From positions 124,001-188,000 of the forward strand of contig NZ_BSNM01000026.1 in NCBI RefSeq assembly GCF_030159995.1: 64,000 bases of DNA, read 5' to 3'. The notes beneath the pieces are model-generated. The model was not told the DNA's origin. It made no database searches and worked only from the letters and a program-made list of their open reading frames with translations. This document shows positions 43,390 to 53,115 of the stretch, piece by piece (position 1 is the first letter of the stretch; every line of letters begins with the position of its first letter). This stretch comes from Litoribrevibacter albus. Its GTDB lineage: Bacteria > Pseudomonadota > Gammaproteobacteria > Pseudomonadales > Litoribrevibacteraceae. Both the position numbers and the translations under genes were made by a program.

Positions 43390-45654
43390 ATGAGCCCACA
43401 AGATAAAGTGGTTTCAATTAACCCAGGTGTTACGACAAATGTTAAGGGTTTGTCTGTGCCGGTTAAAGCGTATAGCGATTTAGCTCAGAAAGAGCTGAAA
43501 CTGCTTTTGCGCGCGATGTTCGATAGCGCTGATGACACTTTGTTTAAGTTGTCGGATAAAGCTTCTTCAAATGAGCAGCAAGAGCGCTATTTTAACGCGA
43601 TGCGTGCAGTACGCTTAAAACGACGTCAGATGGAAACGAAATTCTTTGAAGGATTCCGTAAGTCGTTTGATGATTTGGCATCGGGTGTTTCTGTCGCCGC
43701 ACGTCAGCAAGATAAAGTGTCGATGGAAAGTCTTTCTCTGGTTCAGAACGATGAGCTGGAAGAGCGTGTTGCCCTTGAAACTATGTCGAATAAGGCAACG
43801 TCAGCAAATAAGACCACACTAAGCTACCTGAATAAACGCATTGGCTATTTGTTAAGCAGAGAAGACATGGTCGAGGCGGATAATCCAACCGCGCCGATCA
43901 ATCTATGCGATTACTTTGCTGATTGCATTCATTTACTTGAACTGGAAATTGAAGCGCGTTTAATCGTGTACAAATTATTTGATCAGTTTGTGTTATCAAA
44001 ACTGTCTGATTTGTACGAGGCGCTGGATACGCTGTTAGTGACGCATGGTGCGTTGCCTGATTTGACGCCGAAGAAACGTCAAACGTCTTCGACTACATCG
44101 AATGGCACTCCGGCCCAAGGAAATGGCGGTTACGGAAATGTTGCTATGGGTGGGGCGCCCGCAGGCGACATTAAGCCGATCTTCCGTTCTTTGCAAAAGT
44201 TGTTGTCTCAAGTACAACTGAATAGCAGTGATGTGATGGTTGCGGCCCCCAACTACCAAGGCCCTACGCAGTCTGTTGGCCAAATTTGTCAGGCCTTATC
44301 TATCGTGGAACTGCCTTCGAGCGGTGACGAAAACGAGCTGCAAGGTTGGTTAAACTTTGATGTTCGTGAACACCTACGCGGTGCAATGCGTGAACAGGGT
44401 CATAATGGCCGTGCTTTGCCGATGAGCCGCAAAGACAATGATGCCATCAATTTAGTGGCCATGTTGTTTGAATTTATTTTGGAAGATCGCAACATCACTC
44501 CGTCCATACGAGCTATTTTGGCGCGGTTGCAGCTTCCTTTAGTGAAATTGGCATTGCAGGATCAACGCTTCTTTGATCAGAAATCACATCCGGCTCGCAG
44601 CTTGTTAAATGCGCTTGCCTCGGCAGCGGTTGGTTTCAATCATCAATCAGACCGTTTTCAGGAACGTCTCAGATTCAAAATCGAAGAAGTGGTGAATCGA
44701 GTCTGTAACGACTTTGAAACCAATTTAGATTTGTTTGAAATGTTGTTGGCTGATTTTCAGGTCTTCCAGGAAAAAGAAGCACACCGAGTGGCGTTAGTTA
44801 CTCAGCGCTTGCAAGATGCCGAGGAAGGCAAAGCCAAAACAGAGAAGGCGCGTGAGTGGGTTAAGACCACGCTGAGCCGTGTTACGGAAGCTTATCGCCC
44901 ACTTCCTGAGTTTATTGAAACTTTGCTTTCAGATGCATGGAGCAAGGTGTTGTTCTTGAATGTCCTGAAGTCGGGATATGAAAGTGACGAGTGGAAAGAA
45001 GCCGTTTTCACCATTGAGCAGATGCTTTGGACGGTAGCCGGTGAGCATACTCGGATGACGCGTCCTGTCTTGTTGAAAGTTATTCCAATGGTTCAGAAGA
45101 AACTGCGTAAAGGTTTGAATGATGTTTCGTTCAACCCGTATGACAGCAGTCGTCTTTTGAAAGAGTTGGAAACCCTTCAAATTAACATGTTGAAAGAAGC
45201 CAGTACTCGCGACGGTACTGCTGAGCAAGCAGAAGCGTCGAAAGATTATCTGGTTAAGAACAATAACCCTGGTGAGCGCTTACGAGAGTCGGATGAAGAG
45301 CTGTCTGCATCCGAAACCATGGCTGCGATTGATCAGGTGTTGACGCAACAGTCTCAGGATCATGAAGATGATTCGTTGGCTGAGTACCTTCAAAAAGTGG
45401 ATGAATTTGGTACGGGTAGCTGGTTCCGCATGACCAAAGACGACGGAGAAGTGCGTACTAAATTGGCAGCGGCGTTGCCTAAGTTGAACAAGTATATTCT
45501 GGTGAATCATGCCGGCATGAAAGTTCATGAATGCACTCGGGCTGAGTTCGCCAAGATGTTACGAGACGGACGTATCAGTTTGATCGATAACGGGGCGGTA
45601 TTTGATCGTGCCCTTAAATCGGTGGTTCAGAACTTGAGAATGCCTAAGTCGTAG
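43390..45654 (+). CDS. DUF1631 family protein
   Basis: 754 residues from ATG 43390, behind GGAG. It matches the DUF1631 family: an N-terminal region with LLRAMFDSADDTLFKLSDKA and QQERYFNAMRAVRLKR, a central DREDMV/LCDYFADCIHLLELEIEARL block, and the late signature HPARSLLNALASAAVGF. Soluble and mainly helical, with no signal peptide. In Pseudomonas the family includes proteins proposed to alter motility and thymidine-phosphorylase-like annotations that are not reliable. A C-terminal PilZ-like or degraded small beta domain (GSWFRMTKDDGEVRTKLAAA, LVNHAGMKVHECTRAEFAKM) resembles that in c-di-GMP-linked relatives. Divergent from nadC, next to ampD. Function unknown. Confidence 0.82.
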   Translation: MSPQDKVVSINPGVTTNVKGLSVPVKAYSDLAQKELKLLLRAMFDSADDTLFKLSDKASSNEQQERYFNAMRAVRLKRRQMETKFFEGFRKSFDDLASGVSVAARQQDKVSMESLSLVQNDELEERVALETMSNKATSANKTTLSYLNKRIGYLLSREDMVEADNPTAPINLCDYFADCIHLLELEIEARLIVYKLFDQFVLSKLSDLYEALDTLLVTHGALPDLTPKKRQTSSTTSNGTPAQGNGGYGNVAMGGAPAGDIKPIFRSLQKLLSQVQLNSSDVMVAAPNYQGPTQSVGQICQALSIVELPSSGDENELQGWLNFDVREHLRGAMREQGHNGRALPMSRKDNDAINLVAMLFEFILEDRNITPSIRAILARLQLPLVKLALQDQRFFDQKSHPARSLLNALASAAVGFNHQSDRFQERLRFKIEEVVNRVCNDFETNLDLFEMLLADFQVFQEKEAHRVALVTQRLQDAEEGKAKTEKAREWVKTTLSRVTEAYRPLPEFIETLLSDAWSKVLFLNVLKSGYESDEWKEAVFTIEQMLWTVAGEHTRMTRPVLLKVIPMVQKKLRKGLNDVSFNPYDSSRLLKELETLQINMLKEASTRDGTAEQAEASKDYLVKNNNPGERLRESDEELSASETMAAIDQVLTQQSQDHEDDSLAEYLQKVDEFGTGSWFRMTKDDGEVRTKLAAALPKLNKYILVNHAGMKVHECTRAEFAKMLRDGRISLIDNGAVFDRALKSVVQNLRMPKS

Positions 45655-45680
45655 TCTTTATTGAATAAGTGTACTTTTCA

Positions 45681-45705
45681 AAGCCCAGAACGTCTGGGCT
45701 TTTTT
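45681..45705 (+). terminator. Rho-independent terminator
   Basis: AAGCCCAGA (45681-45689) and TCTGGGCTT (45693-45701) pair around ACG, followed by a T-run. It ends the DUF1631 transcript. Confidence 0.9.
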
Positions 45706-45882
45706 ATGTCTAGGTTTTTTATTTTTAGGTATTCATGTATAGGCTTTTCATATCTTCTATTGATGAACGTCGTTCTGGCTCGTAATCTTCTCTTAATAAG
45801 GTCTTTTTTGGGGATGTGTTGGTGAATGTTCTGCTTACTGGTAGAGTTTCTTTTTCGTCATTAAATAAAAGCGGGAGCTTTC

Positions 45883-46434
45883 ATGGAATTATGTAAGGGC
45901 TGGTTGGTGCCGGGAACACATGTGAAGTCCCCGAACTTCAATCACAGACCTGACAGCGTATCTGTTGACCTGTTGGTGATTCACAATATCAGTCTCCCAC
46001 CAGGCCAATTTGGTGGCGATCATGTGGAACGTTTTTTTCAGAACCGACTGGATAAATCAGAACATCCGTTTTTTGAAGAAATAGAAGGGCTGGAAGTTTC
46101 CTCTCATTTCTACATCAAACGTACGGGTGAAATCATTCAGTTTGTGTCTACCGAAGAAAGAGCGTGGCATGCCGGTGTGTCTGTGTTTGATGGGCAAGAA
46201 AACTGCAACGACTTTTCGATAGGTATTGAGCTGGAAGGAACGGATGACCTGCCTTATGAAACAGCGCAATACCAAAGTTTAGTTGAGCTAACTGAGGTGA
46301 TTAGAAAAGCCTATCCTGCAATCACCAAAGAACGCATAACAGGGCATTGCCATATTGCACCTGGTCGGAAAACGGATCCCGGTGCAGCGTTTGATTGGCA
46401 CCATTATCTTGGTCAGTTAGGGCAGGATCTTTAA
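45883..46434 (+). CDS. ampD: 1,6-anhydro-N-acetylmuramyl-L-alanine amidase AmpD
   Basis: 183 residues, cytoplasmic zinc amidase that removes the peptide from anhydro-muropeptides in wall recycling and so limits AmpC beta-lactamase induction. Zinc ligands His34 (LLVIHNISLPPGQFGG), His155 (ERITGHCHIAPGRK) and Asp165 (KTDPG) are in place, as is the Glu of IGIELEGTDD. No signal peptide, so it is the cytoplasmic AmpD and not the exported AmiD. No ampR, ampC or ampE is next to it. It links functionally to amgK-murU further on. Confidence 0.96.
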   Translation: MELCKGWLVPGTHVKSPNFNHRPDSVSVDLLVIHNISLPPGQFGGDHVERFFQNRLDKSEHPFFEEIEGLEVSSHFYIKRTGEIIQFVSTEERAWHAGVSVFDGQENCNDFSIGIELEGTDDLPYETAQYQSLVELTEVIRKAYPAITKERITGHCHIAPGRKTDPGAAFDWHHYLGQLGQDL

Positions 46435-46493
46435 CCGATCATTAGATGTGAACAGCTAAAGAACCTTGTGGGCTATGTTGTCAGCTTCTATCT

Positions 46494-47732
46494 CTATCCG
46501 TTCTGATTCACTGTCAGTGCTTTATGCTTCGCTAATAGCTCAATGCGCTGTTTGTTTAACTCTTCCCGAATCGCAGCTCCCTTGAAGCCGGCTTTTGCCA
46601 GTTCGCCGGGTTGAATGCTTAAACACACTTGATGGGCTGTTCTTAGATAATCGGCTTGAGGATAGTCCGAATCTTCATAGCCAGTTCGTCCTCGTGCATC
46701 GGCTTCACAGGCTAAGAGAAACTCTTCAAATCGCTCCGGTTTACGCCATGCGTCGACCTTATCAAGCAGCTTTAACACAGTGGATGGCTTGAGTTGAAAG
46801 GCGGTGTGGCACTGAGTGTGAAATTCACAGACCAGTAACGCTAACTCCTTCAGCTTATTCGGTACTTTTAAGCGCTGACAAAGTTCGTCGACCAGAGTGA
46901 GCCCTTTAAACTCATGACCAATATGCCTTGGAAGCATCTCTGCCGGAGTGATGCCTTTGCCTAAGTCATGGGTTAAGGCGGCAAAGCGTACGGTGATCTC
47001 TTTCGATAGGAGGCTCGCTTGTTCTAACACCATCATGCTATGAAGGCCGGTATCAATCTCAGGATGAAATTCTTTTCGTTGAGGTACACCAAATAATTGG
47101 TCTAATTCCGGGAAAATAATTGCCAGGGCATCGCATTCTCTCAGAACATTGAAAAAGACCCAGGGGCTTTGCTCGGATAATGCGCGTTCGGTCTCTTTCC
47201 ATACTCGTTCAGCGGTCAGGTAATCCAGCTCGCCGGACGCTGAAATTTCTCTCATCAAATCAATGGTTTCTTCTGCAACGCTAAAACCAAGGTGATGGAA
47301 GCGGGCTGCAAAACGGGCCACTCTAAGTACGCGTAAAGGGTCTTCTGAAAACGCTTCGGAGACGTGGCGCAATAGTTTATTTTCAAGGTCTTTCTGGCCG
47401 TGGTAGGGGTCTATAATCTCACCCGATGTGTCCTGTGCCATTGCATTTATGGTCAGATCGCGGCGTAGTAAGTCTTCTTCCAGCGTTACATCCGATGAAA
47501 AGTCGCAGATGAACCCGTGATAGCCTCGTCCTTCTTTTTTTTCCTTGCGGGCTAGGGCGTGTTCTTCATGGGTATCCGGATGAAGAAAGACGGGAAAGTC
47601 CTTACCAACCGAACGAAAACCTGCCTTGTTCATTTCTTCTGGTGTTGCACCGACCACCACCCAATCTCTGTCATAGACGGGAATGTTTAATAGATGATCA
47701 CGAACGGCGCCGCCGACTAAGTAGGTTTTCAA
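46494..47732 (-). CDS. cca: CCA-adding enzyme (tRNA nucleotidyltransferase) Cca
   Basis: 412 residues. The class II nucleotidyltransferase head has [12 protein letters not shown] and the two Asp of [20 protein letters not shown] and [16 protein letters not shown] follow as family motifs for nucleotide selection. The C-terminal HD phosphohydrolase domain (ALTHDLGKG plus H residues around) gives 2'-phosphatase and phosphodiesterase activity, as in E. coli. Adds CCA to tRNA 3' ends and repairs them. Convergent with ampD over 59 bases without a clear terminator. Confidence 0.96.
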   Translation of the reverse strand: MKTYLVGGAVRDHLLNIPVYDRDWVVVGATPEEMNKAGFRSVGKDFPVFLHPDTHEEHALARKEKKEGRGYHGFICDFSSDVTLEEDLLRRDLTINAMAQDTSGEIIDPYHGQKDLENKLLRHVSEAFSEDPLRVLRVARFAARFHHLGFSVAEETIDLMREISASGELDYLTAERVWKETERALSEQSPWVFFNVLRECDALAIIFPELDQLFGVPQRKEFHPEIDTGLHSMMVLEQASLLSKEITVRFAALTHDLGKGITPAEMLPRHIGHEFKGLTLVDELCQRLKVPNKLKELALLVCEFHTQCHTAFQLKPSTVLKLLDKVDAWRKPERFEEFLLACEADARGRTGYEDSDYPQADYLRTAHQVCLSIQPGELAKAGFKGAAIREELNKQRIELLAKHKALTVNQNG

Positions 47733-47814
47733 GATAGACCTCAGATGTTGGGAGAAAATGTTTTATTACAGGCTTGGGCTTTTAGGCCGATAACCCTCAA
47801 AAGGGAGTGTGACT

Positions 47815-47988
47815 ATGAAACGAATTCTAATACTAAGTGTATTAATTATGAATGTCTCGGGCTGCAGTGCATTACACACCTTGCTGGGCCCCCAGTACAG
47901 CTTTCCTGATCCTGAAGAGCCTGTTTGGGCCACAGAGCAAGGACAACGGCATTGTAAAATCCAGCCTTGTGCCAATTATCATTATTAA
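47815..47988 (+). CDS. small lipoprotein, 57 residues
   Basis: ATG 47815 behind AAGGGAG, stop TAA at 47986. The signal MKRILILSVLIMNVSGC has a lipobox ending at Cys17. The mature 40 residues are Pro- and aromatic-rich (HTLLGPQYSFPDPEEPVW) and carry two further Cys (HCKIQPC). No recognised family. It precedes a second lipoprotein gene and the flgP/flgT genes on the same strand, so it may be co-expressed with them. Confidence 0.6.
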   Translation: MKRILILSVLIMNVSGCSALHTLLGPQYSFPDPEEPVWATEQGQRHCKIQPCANYHY

Positions 47989-48102
47989 AAACAGATCGGA
48001 TCGACTGTACATCCGTTTACACTCAAATACTAAAAAGAACTCAAGTAGCGCGCTGAATGGTCGATACTTTGAGAATAGACTCGAATCTCAGGACGGATAG
48101 AT

Positions 48103-48618
48103 ATGAAACTGCACATGCTACTTTTGGCAGCGTCGGTTGGATTGGCTGGTTGCGAAGTTCATCATATACATCATTTTAATAAGAACGATTTGGTTGGCTG
48201 TGATTGTGACAAAAATGCCGCGTCTACAAGCGGACAACATTTGCCTATGAGTTATGGGGAAAATGTGAAGGTGTTGCCGCCTATCTATCAGCCGATTGCC
48301 CCTTATGCCTACCAAGCGCCAGTCTATCAAGCACCATATCAGGCACCACCGCCTGCGCCTAAGGTTCATATGCCGGAGTATTATAAATTGACGCCAGTTG
48401 AGCCAGGACAAATGCCTCAGAATGGTCAGGCGCAGCCAATGGGTCAGCCGATGAGCTATTCGCCGTATCAGCAGCAACCCTATCCACAACAGCAAATGCA
48501 GCCGGTACAGCAGCCTGTGATGCCGATTCAGATGTCCTCTAATTCGTCAAAAAACAGTGACAGCAATATTAAAACCTACTTGTTCCAGCCAGCGGGTGGG
48601 GTGGTTTATCAATACTGA
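48103..48618 (+). CDS. Pro/Gln-rich lipoprotein
   Basis: 171 residues. Signal MKLHMLLLAASVGLAGC gives lipid-bearing Cys17. A His-rich start (EVHHIHHFNKND) and CDC motif may bind metal. The middle is a low-complexity Pro/Gln/Tyr segment with repeats of YQAP (YAYQAPVYQAPYQAPPPAPK) and PQQQ. It ends IKTYLFQPAGGVVYQY, which looks folded. Followed by its own terminator and then flgP. The place is where flgO stands in Vibrio, but there is no FlgO domain, so I do not name it. Possibly a flagellar or envelope accessory protein. Confidence 0.65.
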   Translation: MKLHMLLLAASVGLAGCEVHHIHHFNKNDLVGCDCDKNAASTSGQHLPMSYGENVKVLPPIYQPIAPYAYQAPVYQAPYQAPPPAPKVHMPEYYKLTPVEPGQMPQNGQAQPMGQPMSYSPYQQQPYPQQQMQPVQQPVMPIQMSSNSSKNSDSNIKTYLFQPAGGVVYQY

Positions 48619-48682
48619 GAACTGGCGTTGTTGAAAAAATATGGCTTGAGATAGTCAGTTAATTCAATAGATTAGAATAAAG

Positions 48683-48706
48683 ATGCTCCTTTACTGGAGC
48701 ATTTTT
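48683..48706 (+). terminator. Rho-independent terminator
   Basis: ATGCTCC (48683-48689) and GGAGCAT (48696-48702) around TTTACT, then TTTT. It separates the Pro/Gln-rich lipoprotein from flgP. Confidence 0.8.
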
Positions 48707-48791
48707 ATGTCTGCAAAATATAAACTGGCACACAATTTGATCAATCTTCAGAAACAATCATTTAAGCGGCAACAATTGTCAGAGGTTTGTC

Positions 48792-49427
48792 ATGAAGATT
48801 TCAAAACTCGCTCAAGGAGTTTCCACTGCGGTACTGGTTTTGTCGGTGTCTGCGTGTACGAATCACCACTTTTTAAACCAGCAGGATGCTCAGGCGCAAG
48901 CCAATAAAGCAGCGCAAACGCAAGTTGAAACACAAATCCAGCCGGTTATTCAGTACCAAGAGCGTCCAGCCAATTCTCAACCTCAAGTTATTCGGGTGAA
49001 AGGCTACGGTACCATTCAAAACAACAAAAAATTGAATGCTGCTCAGCAACAATTGATGGGAATGAGAGCGTCCAAGCTGGATGCCTACCGCGCGATGGCA
49101 GAGCGTGTGTATGGTACGGCATTGGAAGGTGGATCAAGCATTGAAAACTTGATCATGCAGGACGACCGTTTTAAAACCTACGTAGATGCGTTTGTTCACG
49201 GTGCTAAAGTTGTTAGCTCTGAAAAGAAAAAAGACGGTATTTTTGAAACCGTACTTGAGATGACTTTGGATAAAGAGTTCTTTGTTTGTCTTTCTGATGT
49301 GAACTATCTCACCAGCAACACCGATTGCCGCTCACCATTGCCGCCTCAGCACCAAGGCCGTTCTAATTATTATCAGCAGAACAAACATATACGTGCAGGC
49401 CATAAGCGCAGCTACTTTTTGGACTAA
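48792..49427 (+). CDS. flgP: FlgP-type LPP20 lipoprotein
   Basis: 211 residues. Signal ending LSVSACTN has lipobox Cys22. After a Gln-rich spacer comes the LPP20 domain: VIRVKGYGTIQNNKKLNAAQ, QLMGMRASKLDAYRAMAERV, YGTALEGGSSIENLIMQDDR and FETVLEMTLDKEFFVCLSD. LPP20-domain FlgP builds an outer-membrane-linked disk around the flagellar motor in Vibrio and Campylobacter, needed for high torque. The next gene encodes FlgT, which supports this reading. The N-terminal spacer and C-terminal 40 residues (RSNYYQQNKHIRAGHKRSYF) are longer than in Vibrio FlgP. Confidence 0.82.
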   Translation: MKISKLAQGVSTAVLVLSVSACTNHHFLNQQDAQAQANKAAQTQVETQIQPVIQYQERPANSQPQVIRVKGYGTIQNNKKLNAAQQQLMGMRASKLDAYRAMAERVYGTALEGGSSIENLIMQDDRFKTYVDAFVHGAKVVSSEKKKDGIFETVLEMTLDKEFFVCLSDVNYLTSNTDCRSPLPPQHQGRSNYYQQNKHIRAGHKRSYFLD

Positions 49428-49518
49428 CTGAGGCGTAATGCTTCAGTTTGGTCTGAGTTGAAAAACTCGAAGAAAGTAAAGAGCTTGTAAGTTGGGTGAA
49501 CAAAGAGCAGGTGAGAGT

Positions 49519-50712
49519 ATGTGGCGTGTATTAACCATTAGTGTGTTGATGCTTTTGTCGGTGGTGGGCTGGTCTAAAACTGTGACAGGAACCGGTCATG
49601 CCCAAATCGAAGGGGACTTAGAGTTCGCAAAAGATTTGGCATATCGACGTGCGCTTCGGGATGCCACTTTACAAGCAAATGTACGTGTAACCAGTACAGA
49701 GATTGCAAACAACGGTTTCATCACGCAGGACAACATTCGCATGCAAACAAATGCGGAGTTCGGTGAAATCAATGTTGTGTCAGAGGTCATCGAGAACAAT
49801 GTGGTGACCTTGAAAGTCAGAGCAGAAGTGGCACCTGAGCCATTTTGTACGCCGAGCAAATCGCAAAACTATAACAAACGAGTGGCCGTATTAGGCTTCT
49901 CCCGTCAGAAGATGGATGAGGCTACCCTGGGGCAGCTGGACGCTATCGAGCGTGAGATGCCTCAGCGTATTGCGTTGACCATGAGCTCATACGGTGGCTT
50001 GAGAGTTCAGCCAGCAACCCACATAGGCATTTATCCCGACATCATCAATGCACCAAGCCGGACAATGCCGGATTACACTGTGGCTGAGTTATCTCGCATA
50101 GGTCGTGATCTTGGTGTGCAGTATGTGATTTCTGGCGTGATCCGGGACATGAGCCATAAGGGCAACTATCAACGTGAAGAGTTGTTGGCTCAGCCGTTAA
50201 TGGATTTGGTGTTGGGTGAAGAGCAAAAGCTCAGACGCATTTCTGTGGATGTGTATGTTTACGAAGCCTACAGTGGGGCGCTTGTTCACAGAACGGCGTA
50301 CTCGGATGAAGGCAACTGGACGGAGAATGAATTCTCCAAAGCCGGATTCGGCACACAAAACTTCTGGAAAACCGATTATGGCTTTGCTGTAGAGCGTGTC
50401 ATTGAGAACATCAGTCAGGATATGGCGATGTTGATGAACTGCCAGCCATTTATGGCGGAGATTCTACAGGCGGACGGCAATCAGCTTCGTATCAATGCCG
50501 GGGCATTGGATGGCTTGCGTCCAGGAGATACCTTGACCGTTTATCGAACCAAAGAACACTATGAGCATCCGTTCCGTATCGATGCCTCGATGAATCGTGT
50601 CGAAACCACCGTTCGGGTCGGTCAGGTACAGCCGCATTTTGCCTTTGCCGAGGTGACTGGCAGCATGCCTGTGCTGCAAATCCAAATGAGAGATTTGGTG
50701 GTCGCCTGGTAA
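49519..50712 (+). CDS. flgT: flagellar H-ring protein FlgT
   Basis: 397 residues from ATG 49519 behind AGGTGAG; the frame is open from 49492. A signal peptide (ISVLMLLSVVGWS) directs it to the periplasm. The N-terminal domain (TVTGTGHAQIEGDLEFAKDL, AYRRALRDATLQANVRV) is the FlgT-N fold. The middle domain follows (KRVAVLGFSRQ, SRIGRDLGVQYVISGVIRDM), and the C-terminal domain has NAGALDGLRPGDTLTVYR. In Vibrio, FlgT forms the H ring around the LP ring and helps to fix the stator through MotX/MotY. Presence suggests a polar, possibly sodium-driven flagellum. A terminator follows. Confidence 0.88.
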   Translation: MWRVLTISVLMLLSVVGWSKTVTGTGHAQIEGDLEFAKDLAYRRALRDATLQANVRVTSTEIANNGFITQDNIRMQTNAEFGEINVVSEVIENNVVTLKVRAEVAPEPFCTPSKSQNYNKRVAVLGFSRQKMDEATLGQLDAIEREMPQRIALTMSSYGGLRVQPATHIGIYPDIINAPSRTMPDYTVAELSRIGRDLGVQYVISGVIRDMSHKGNYQREELLAQPLMDLVLGEEQKLRRISVDVYVYEAYSGALVHRTAYSDEGNWTENEFSKAGFGTQNFWKTDYGFAVERVIENISQDMAMLMNCQPFMAEILQADGNQLRINAGALDGLRPGDTLTVYRTKEHYEHPFRIDASMNRVETTVRVGQVQPHFAFAEVTGSMPVLQIQMRDLVVAW

Positions 50713-50751
50713 ATGTGTATCTGAAAATCAGGATCCGAAAATCAAACTCGT

Positions 50752-50781
50752 AAAAAAGCCCTGACTGTTCAGGGCTTTTTT
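50752..50781. terminator. bidirectional terminator
   Basis: AAAAAAGCCCTGA (50752-50764) pairs perfectly with TCAGGGCTTTTTT (50769-50781) around CTGT, between convergent flgT and the DUF4136 gene. Confidence 0.92.
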
Positions 50782-50798
50782 GTGCGTAAAATTAATGT

Positions 50799-51320
50799 CT
50801 ATTTGTTAGGGAAACTGCTAAAAATACGTTCTACAGCGTACTGGATGCGCTTTTTCAGCTCTTCACCCTGAGCTCTGTGTTTGCCTTCTGCTGACAGGGT
50901 ATTCTTCCAGAAAATTTCATTGGTTTTGGTGTCTCTTAAGTGAATCACCAATGCGCCTTTAAGGAAATCTTCCATGCGGTATTCAGTGAACTGACCGGCG
51001 GGTGTTGCGATCGGGCGCATGACCATTTTCTTTTCTTCTGTTCGGCGAGCGTAGAACTCAACGGCAAAATCGCCACCGGCTTGACTGAATTGATAGCCTT
51101 TTCTGCTAAGTACATCTTTTACTGATTCATAGATGTCTGGTTCTGCGTCGCTGGCTGCCCCAACAAACTGCTTGGGTTCGATAGAAAAACTGCCAAGTTG
51201 CTGGTAGTTGTATTCGGTATTGGCAACGACATGTGTCTGAACATTATTGGGGGTGGACGAGCATCCTACGGCCGCCAACACACTGATGCCTAAGGCGAGG
51301 GATTTCCATACGTTACTCAT
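50799..51320 (-). CDS. DUF4136-type lipoprotein
   Basis: 173 residues. Signal with lipobox AAVGCSS (Cys20). The mature protein has the DUF4136 pattern: TEYNYQQLGSFSIEPKQ, VKDVLSRKGYQFSQAGGDFA, VEFYARRTEEKK, LVIHLRDTKTNEIFWKNTLS and a C-terminal helix RIQYAVERIFSSFP. Such lipoproteins are common in the envelope of gammaproteobacteria, with no established activity. It is convergent with flgT and shares its terminator. The first codon ATG has GAGCTCAT nearby but an AGGAGCTC box gives a sound ribosome-binding site. Confidence 0.82.
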   Translation of the reverse strand: MSNVWKSLALGISVLAAVGCSSTPNNVQTHVVANTEYNYQQLGSFSIEPKQFVGAASDAEPDIYESVKDVLSRKGYQFSQAGGDFAVEFYARRTEEKKMVMRPIATPAGQFTEYRMEDFLKGALVIHLRDTKTNEIFWKNTLSAEGKHRAQGEELKKRIQYAVERIFSSFPNK

Positions 51321-51455
51321 GAGCTGAGCTCCTTGTTGTTATTTTTAAGTGGACTAAGAATATTCGCTATAGGTTAGCACTTTGATGTCAAATATCTATG
51401 GTAAACTGTTGAGATTAAGACGTGATTGACGGAAGTTTGATTTAAGGACGTATTC

Positions 51456-53099
51456 ATGAAGGAATTCGAGGTAGTAGAGGTCGCAACGCAAGCCTTTACC
51501 GATCAAAAGCCGGGAACATCCGGGCTGAGAAAGAAAGTTCAGGTCTTTCAGCAAGCGCATTATTTAGAGAACTTTGTTCAAAGCTTTCTGAATGTACTAC
51601 AAAAGAACGATCCTCAGTTGATTGTGGTGGGTGGTGATGGTCGTTATCTCAACTTAGAAGCGATTCAGAAAATCATTGCGATTGCCGTGGCGAATGACGT
51701 TCCGCAATTACTAATTGCCCGAGATGGTATTTTATCGACGCCCGCTGCTTCCCACTGGATTAGGAAGTATCAGGCCGATGCGGGAATTATTTTATCCGCC
51801 AGTCATAACCCGGCCGGTGAACAGGGTGATTTTGGCATTAAGTTTAATGGTGCCAATGGTGCGCCAGCACCGGAGTCTTTGACCTCTGAGGTGTTTGAAG
51901 AATCCAAATCCTTGAGTTCCTATAAAATTGCTAAGTTAGATAACTTGGATCTGACCTCCGATAAAGATTTTGTTCTGAATAATACTCGAGTGGCTATTCG
52001 TGACGGCGTTGAGGATTATGTGCTGTATATGGCAGATCTGTTTAACTTTACGCAACTGGATCAAGGCTTTAAGTCTAATAAAATCAGTCTGTTATTTGAT
52101 GCCATGAATGCAGTGACAGGGCCTTATGCTCATCGCCTGTTTGTGGATGCGCTTGGAGCGCCAGCTAGTGCGTTATTAAACGCTGAGGCAAAAGTCGACT
52201 TTGGTGGCGGTCACCCTGACCCGAACCTGGTTCATGCCGCAGACTTGGTTGCCGCGATGAACGCTGACGATGCGCCTGTTGTTGGGGCGGCTTCGGATGG
52301 CGACGGTGATCGCAACCTAATCCTGGGCAAGCAACAGTTTGTTTCCCCGAGTGACAGTCTGGCGGTGTTGTTAGAGCATCACCGTTTATTGCCTCAATTT
52401 GAAGAGGGCATCCTGGGCGTGGCTCGTTCAATGCCAACCAGTACCGCCGTGGATCGTGTTGCGGCGTCCTTGGGCATTGACTGTTATGAGACGCCGACCG
52501 GTTGGAAGTTCTTTGGAAACCTTTTGGATGACAAGCGTATTCAATTGTGCGGTGAAGAATCTTTCGGTACTGGCTCCGATCATGTTCGGGAAAAAGATGG
52601 TTTGTGGGCGGTGTTGGCTTGGCTGACTATCGTGAATGCCTTGAACAAACCCGTTGCACAAATCATGTTGGAGCATTGGCAGCGCTTTGGCCGGTCTTAT
52701 TATTGTCGTTATGACTTTGAAGGCATTGAGAACGCGGCGGCGGATCAATTGATGTCTGAATTAACTGCTGGCGTGACGACCTTTAAAGATCAGTCGTTTG
52801 GAAATTACATTATCCAATCGGCGGATGTCTTTGAGTACGAAGATCCTGTGGACGGCAGTGTGTCTAAAAACCAGGGAATCCGTATCTTCTTCACGGACGG
52901 TTCCCGAGTGGTGTATCGATTGTCTGGAACCGGTACTCAAGGTGCAACATTACGAGTGTATCTGGAACAGTATCAGTCACCGGAAGGCGACTTGCTGGGC
53001 GATGCCCGCGAGGTAACCACCACACTGGCTCAAGCGGCTGTAGAGATTGCCAAGGTGAGTACACTAACCGGTCGAACCGAACCGGATGTGATTACCTAA
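51456..53099 (+). CDS. pgm: phosphoglucomutase (alpha-D-glucose phosphate-specific)
   Basis: 547 residues. The alpha-D-phosphohexomutase layout is complete: substrate loop KPGTSGLRKKV, active serine in IILSASHNPAGEQGDFG, magnesium loop GAASDGDGDRNLIL, sugar loop CGEESFGTGSDHVREKDGLW, and phosphate-binding loop VYRLSGTGTQGATLRVY. It interconverts glucose 1-phosphate and 6-phosphate for UDP-glucose, LPS and storage sugars. The form is the eukaryote-like PGM1 type, distinct from the AlgC type. Promoter probably in the 135 bases after the DUF4136 start. Ends at a strong terminator. Confidence 0.95.
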   Translation: MKEFEVVEVATQAFTDQKPGTSGLRKKVQVFQQAHYLENFVQSFLNVLQKNDPQLIVVGGDGRYLNLEAIQKIIAIAVANDVPQLLIARDGILSTPAASHWIRKYQADAGIILSASHNPAGEQGDFGIKFNGANGAPAPESLTSEVFEESKSLSSYKIAKLDNLDLTSDKDFVLNNTRVAIRDGVEDYVLYMADLFNFTQLDQGFKSNKISLLFDAMNAVTGPYAHRLFVDALGAPASALLNAEAKVDFGGGHPDPNLVHAADLVAAMNADDAPVVGAASDGDGDRNLILGKQQFVSPSDSLAVLLEHHRLLPQFEEGILGVARSMPTSTAVDRVAASLGIDCYETPTGWKFFGNLLDDKRIQLCGEESFGTGSDHVREKDGLWAVLAWLTIVNALNKPVAQIMLEHWQRFGRSYYCRYDFEGIENAAADQLMSELTAGVTTFKDQSFGNYIIQSADVFEYEDPVDGSVSKNQGIRIFFTDGSRVVYRLSGTGTQGATLRVYLEQYQSPEGDLLGDAREVTTTLAQAAVEIAKVSTLTGRTEPDVIT

Positions 53100-53115
53100 G
53101 CACGGTTGATTCAGT

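Noticed and set aside
48103-48618. FlgO
   Set aside because: Position suggests it, but the sequence is Pro/Gln-rich and lacks the FlgO domain.
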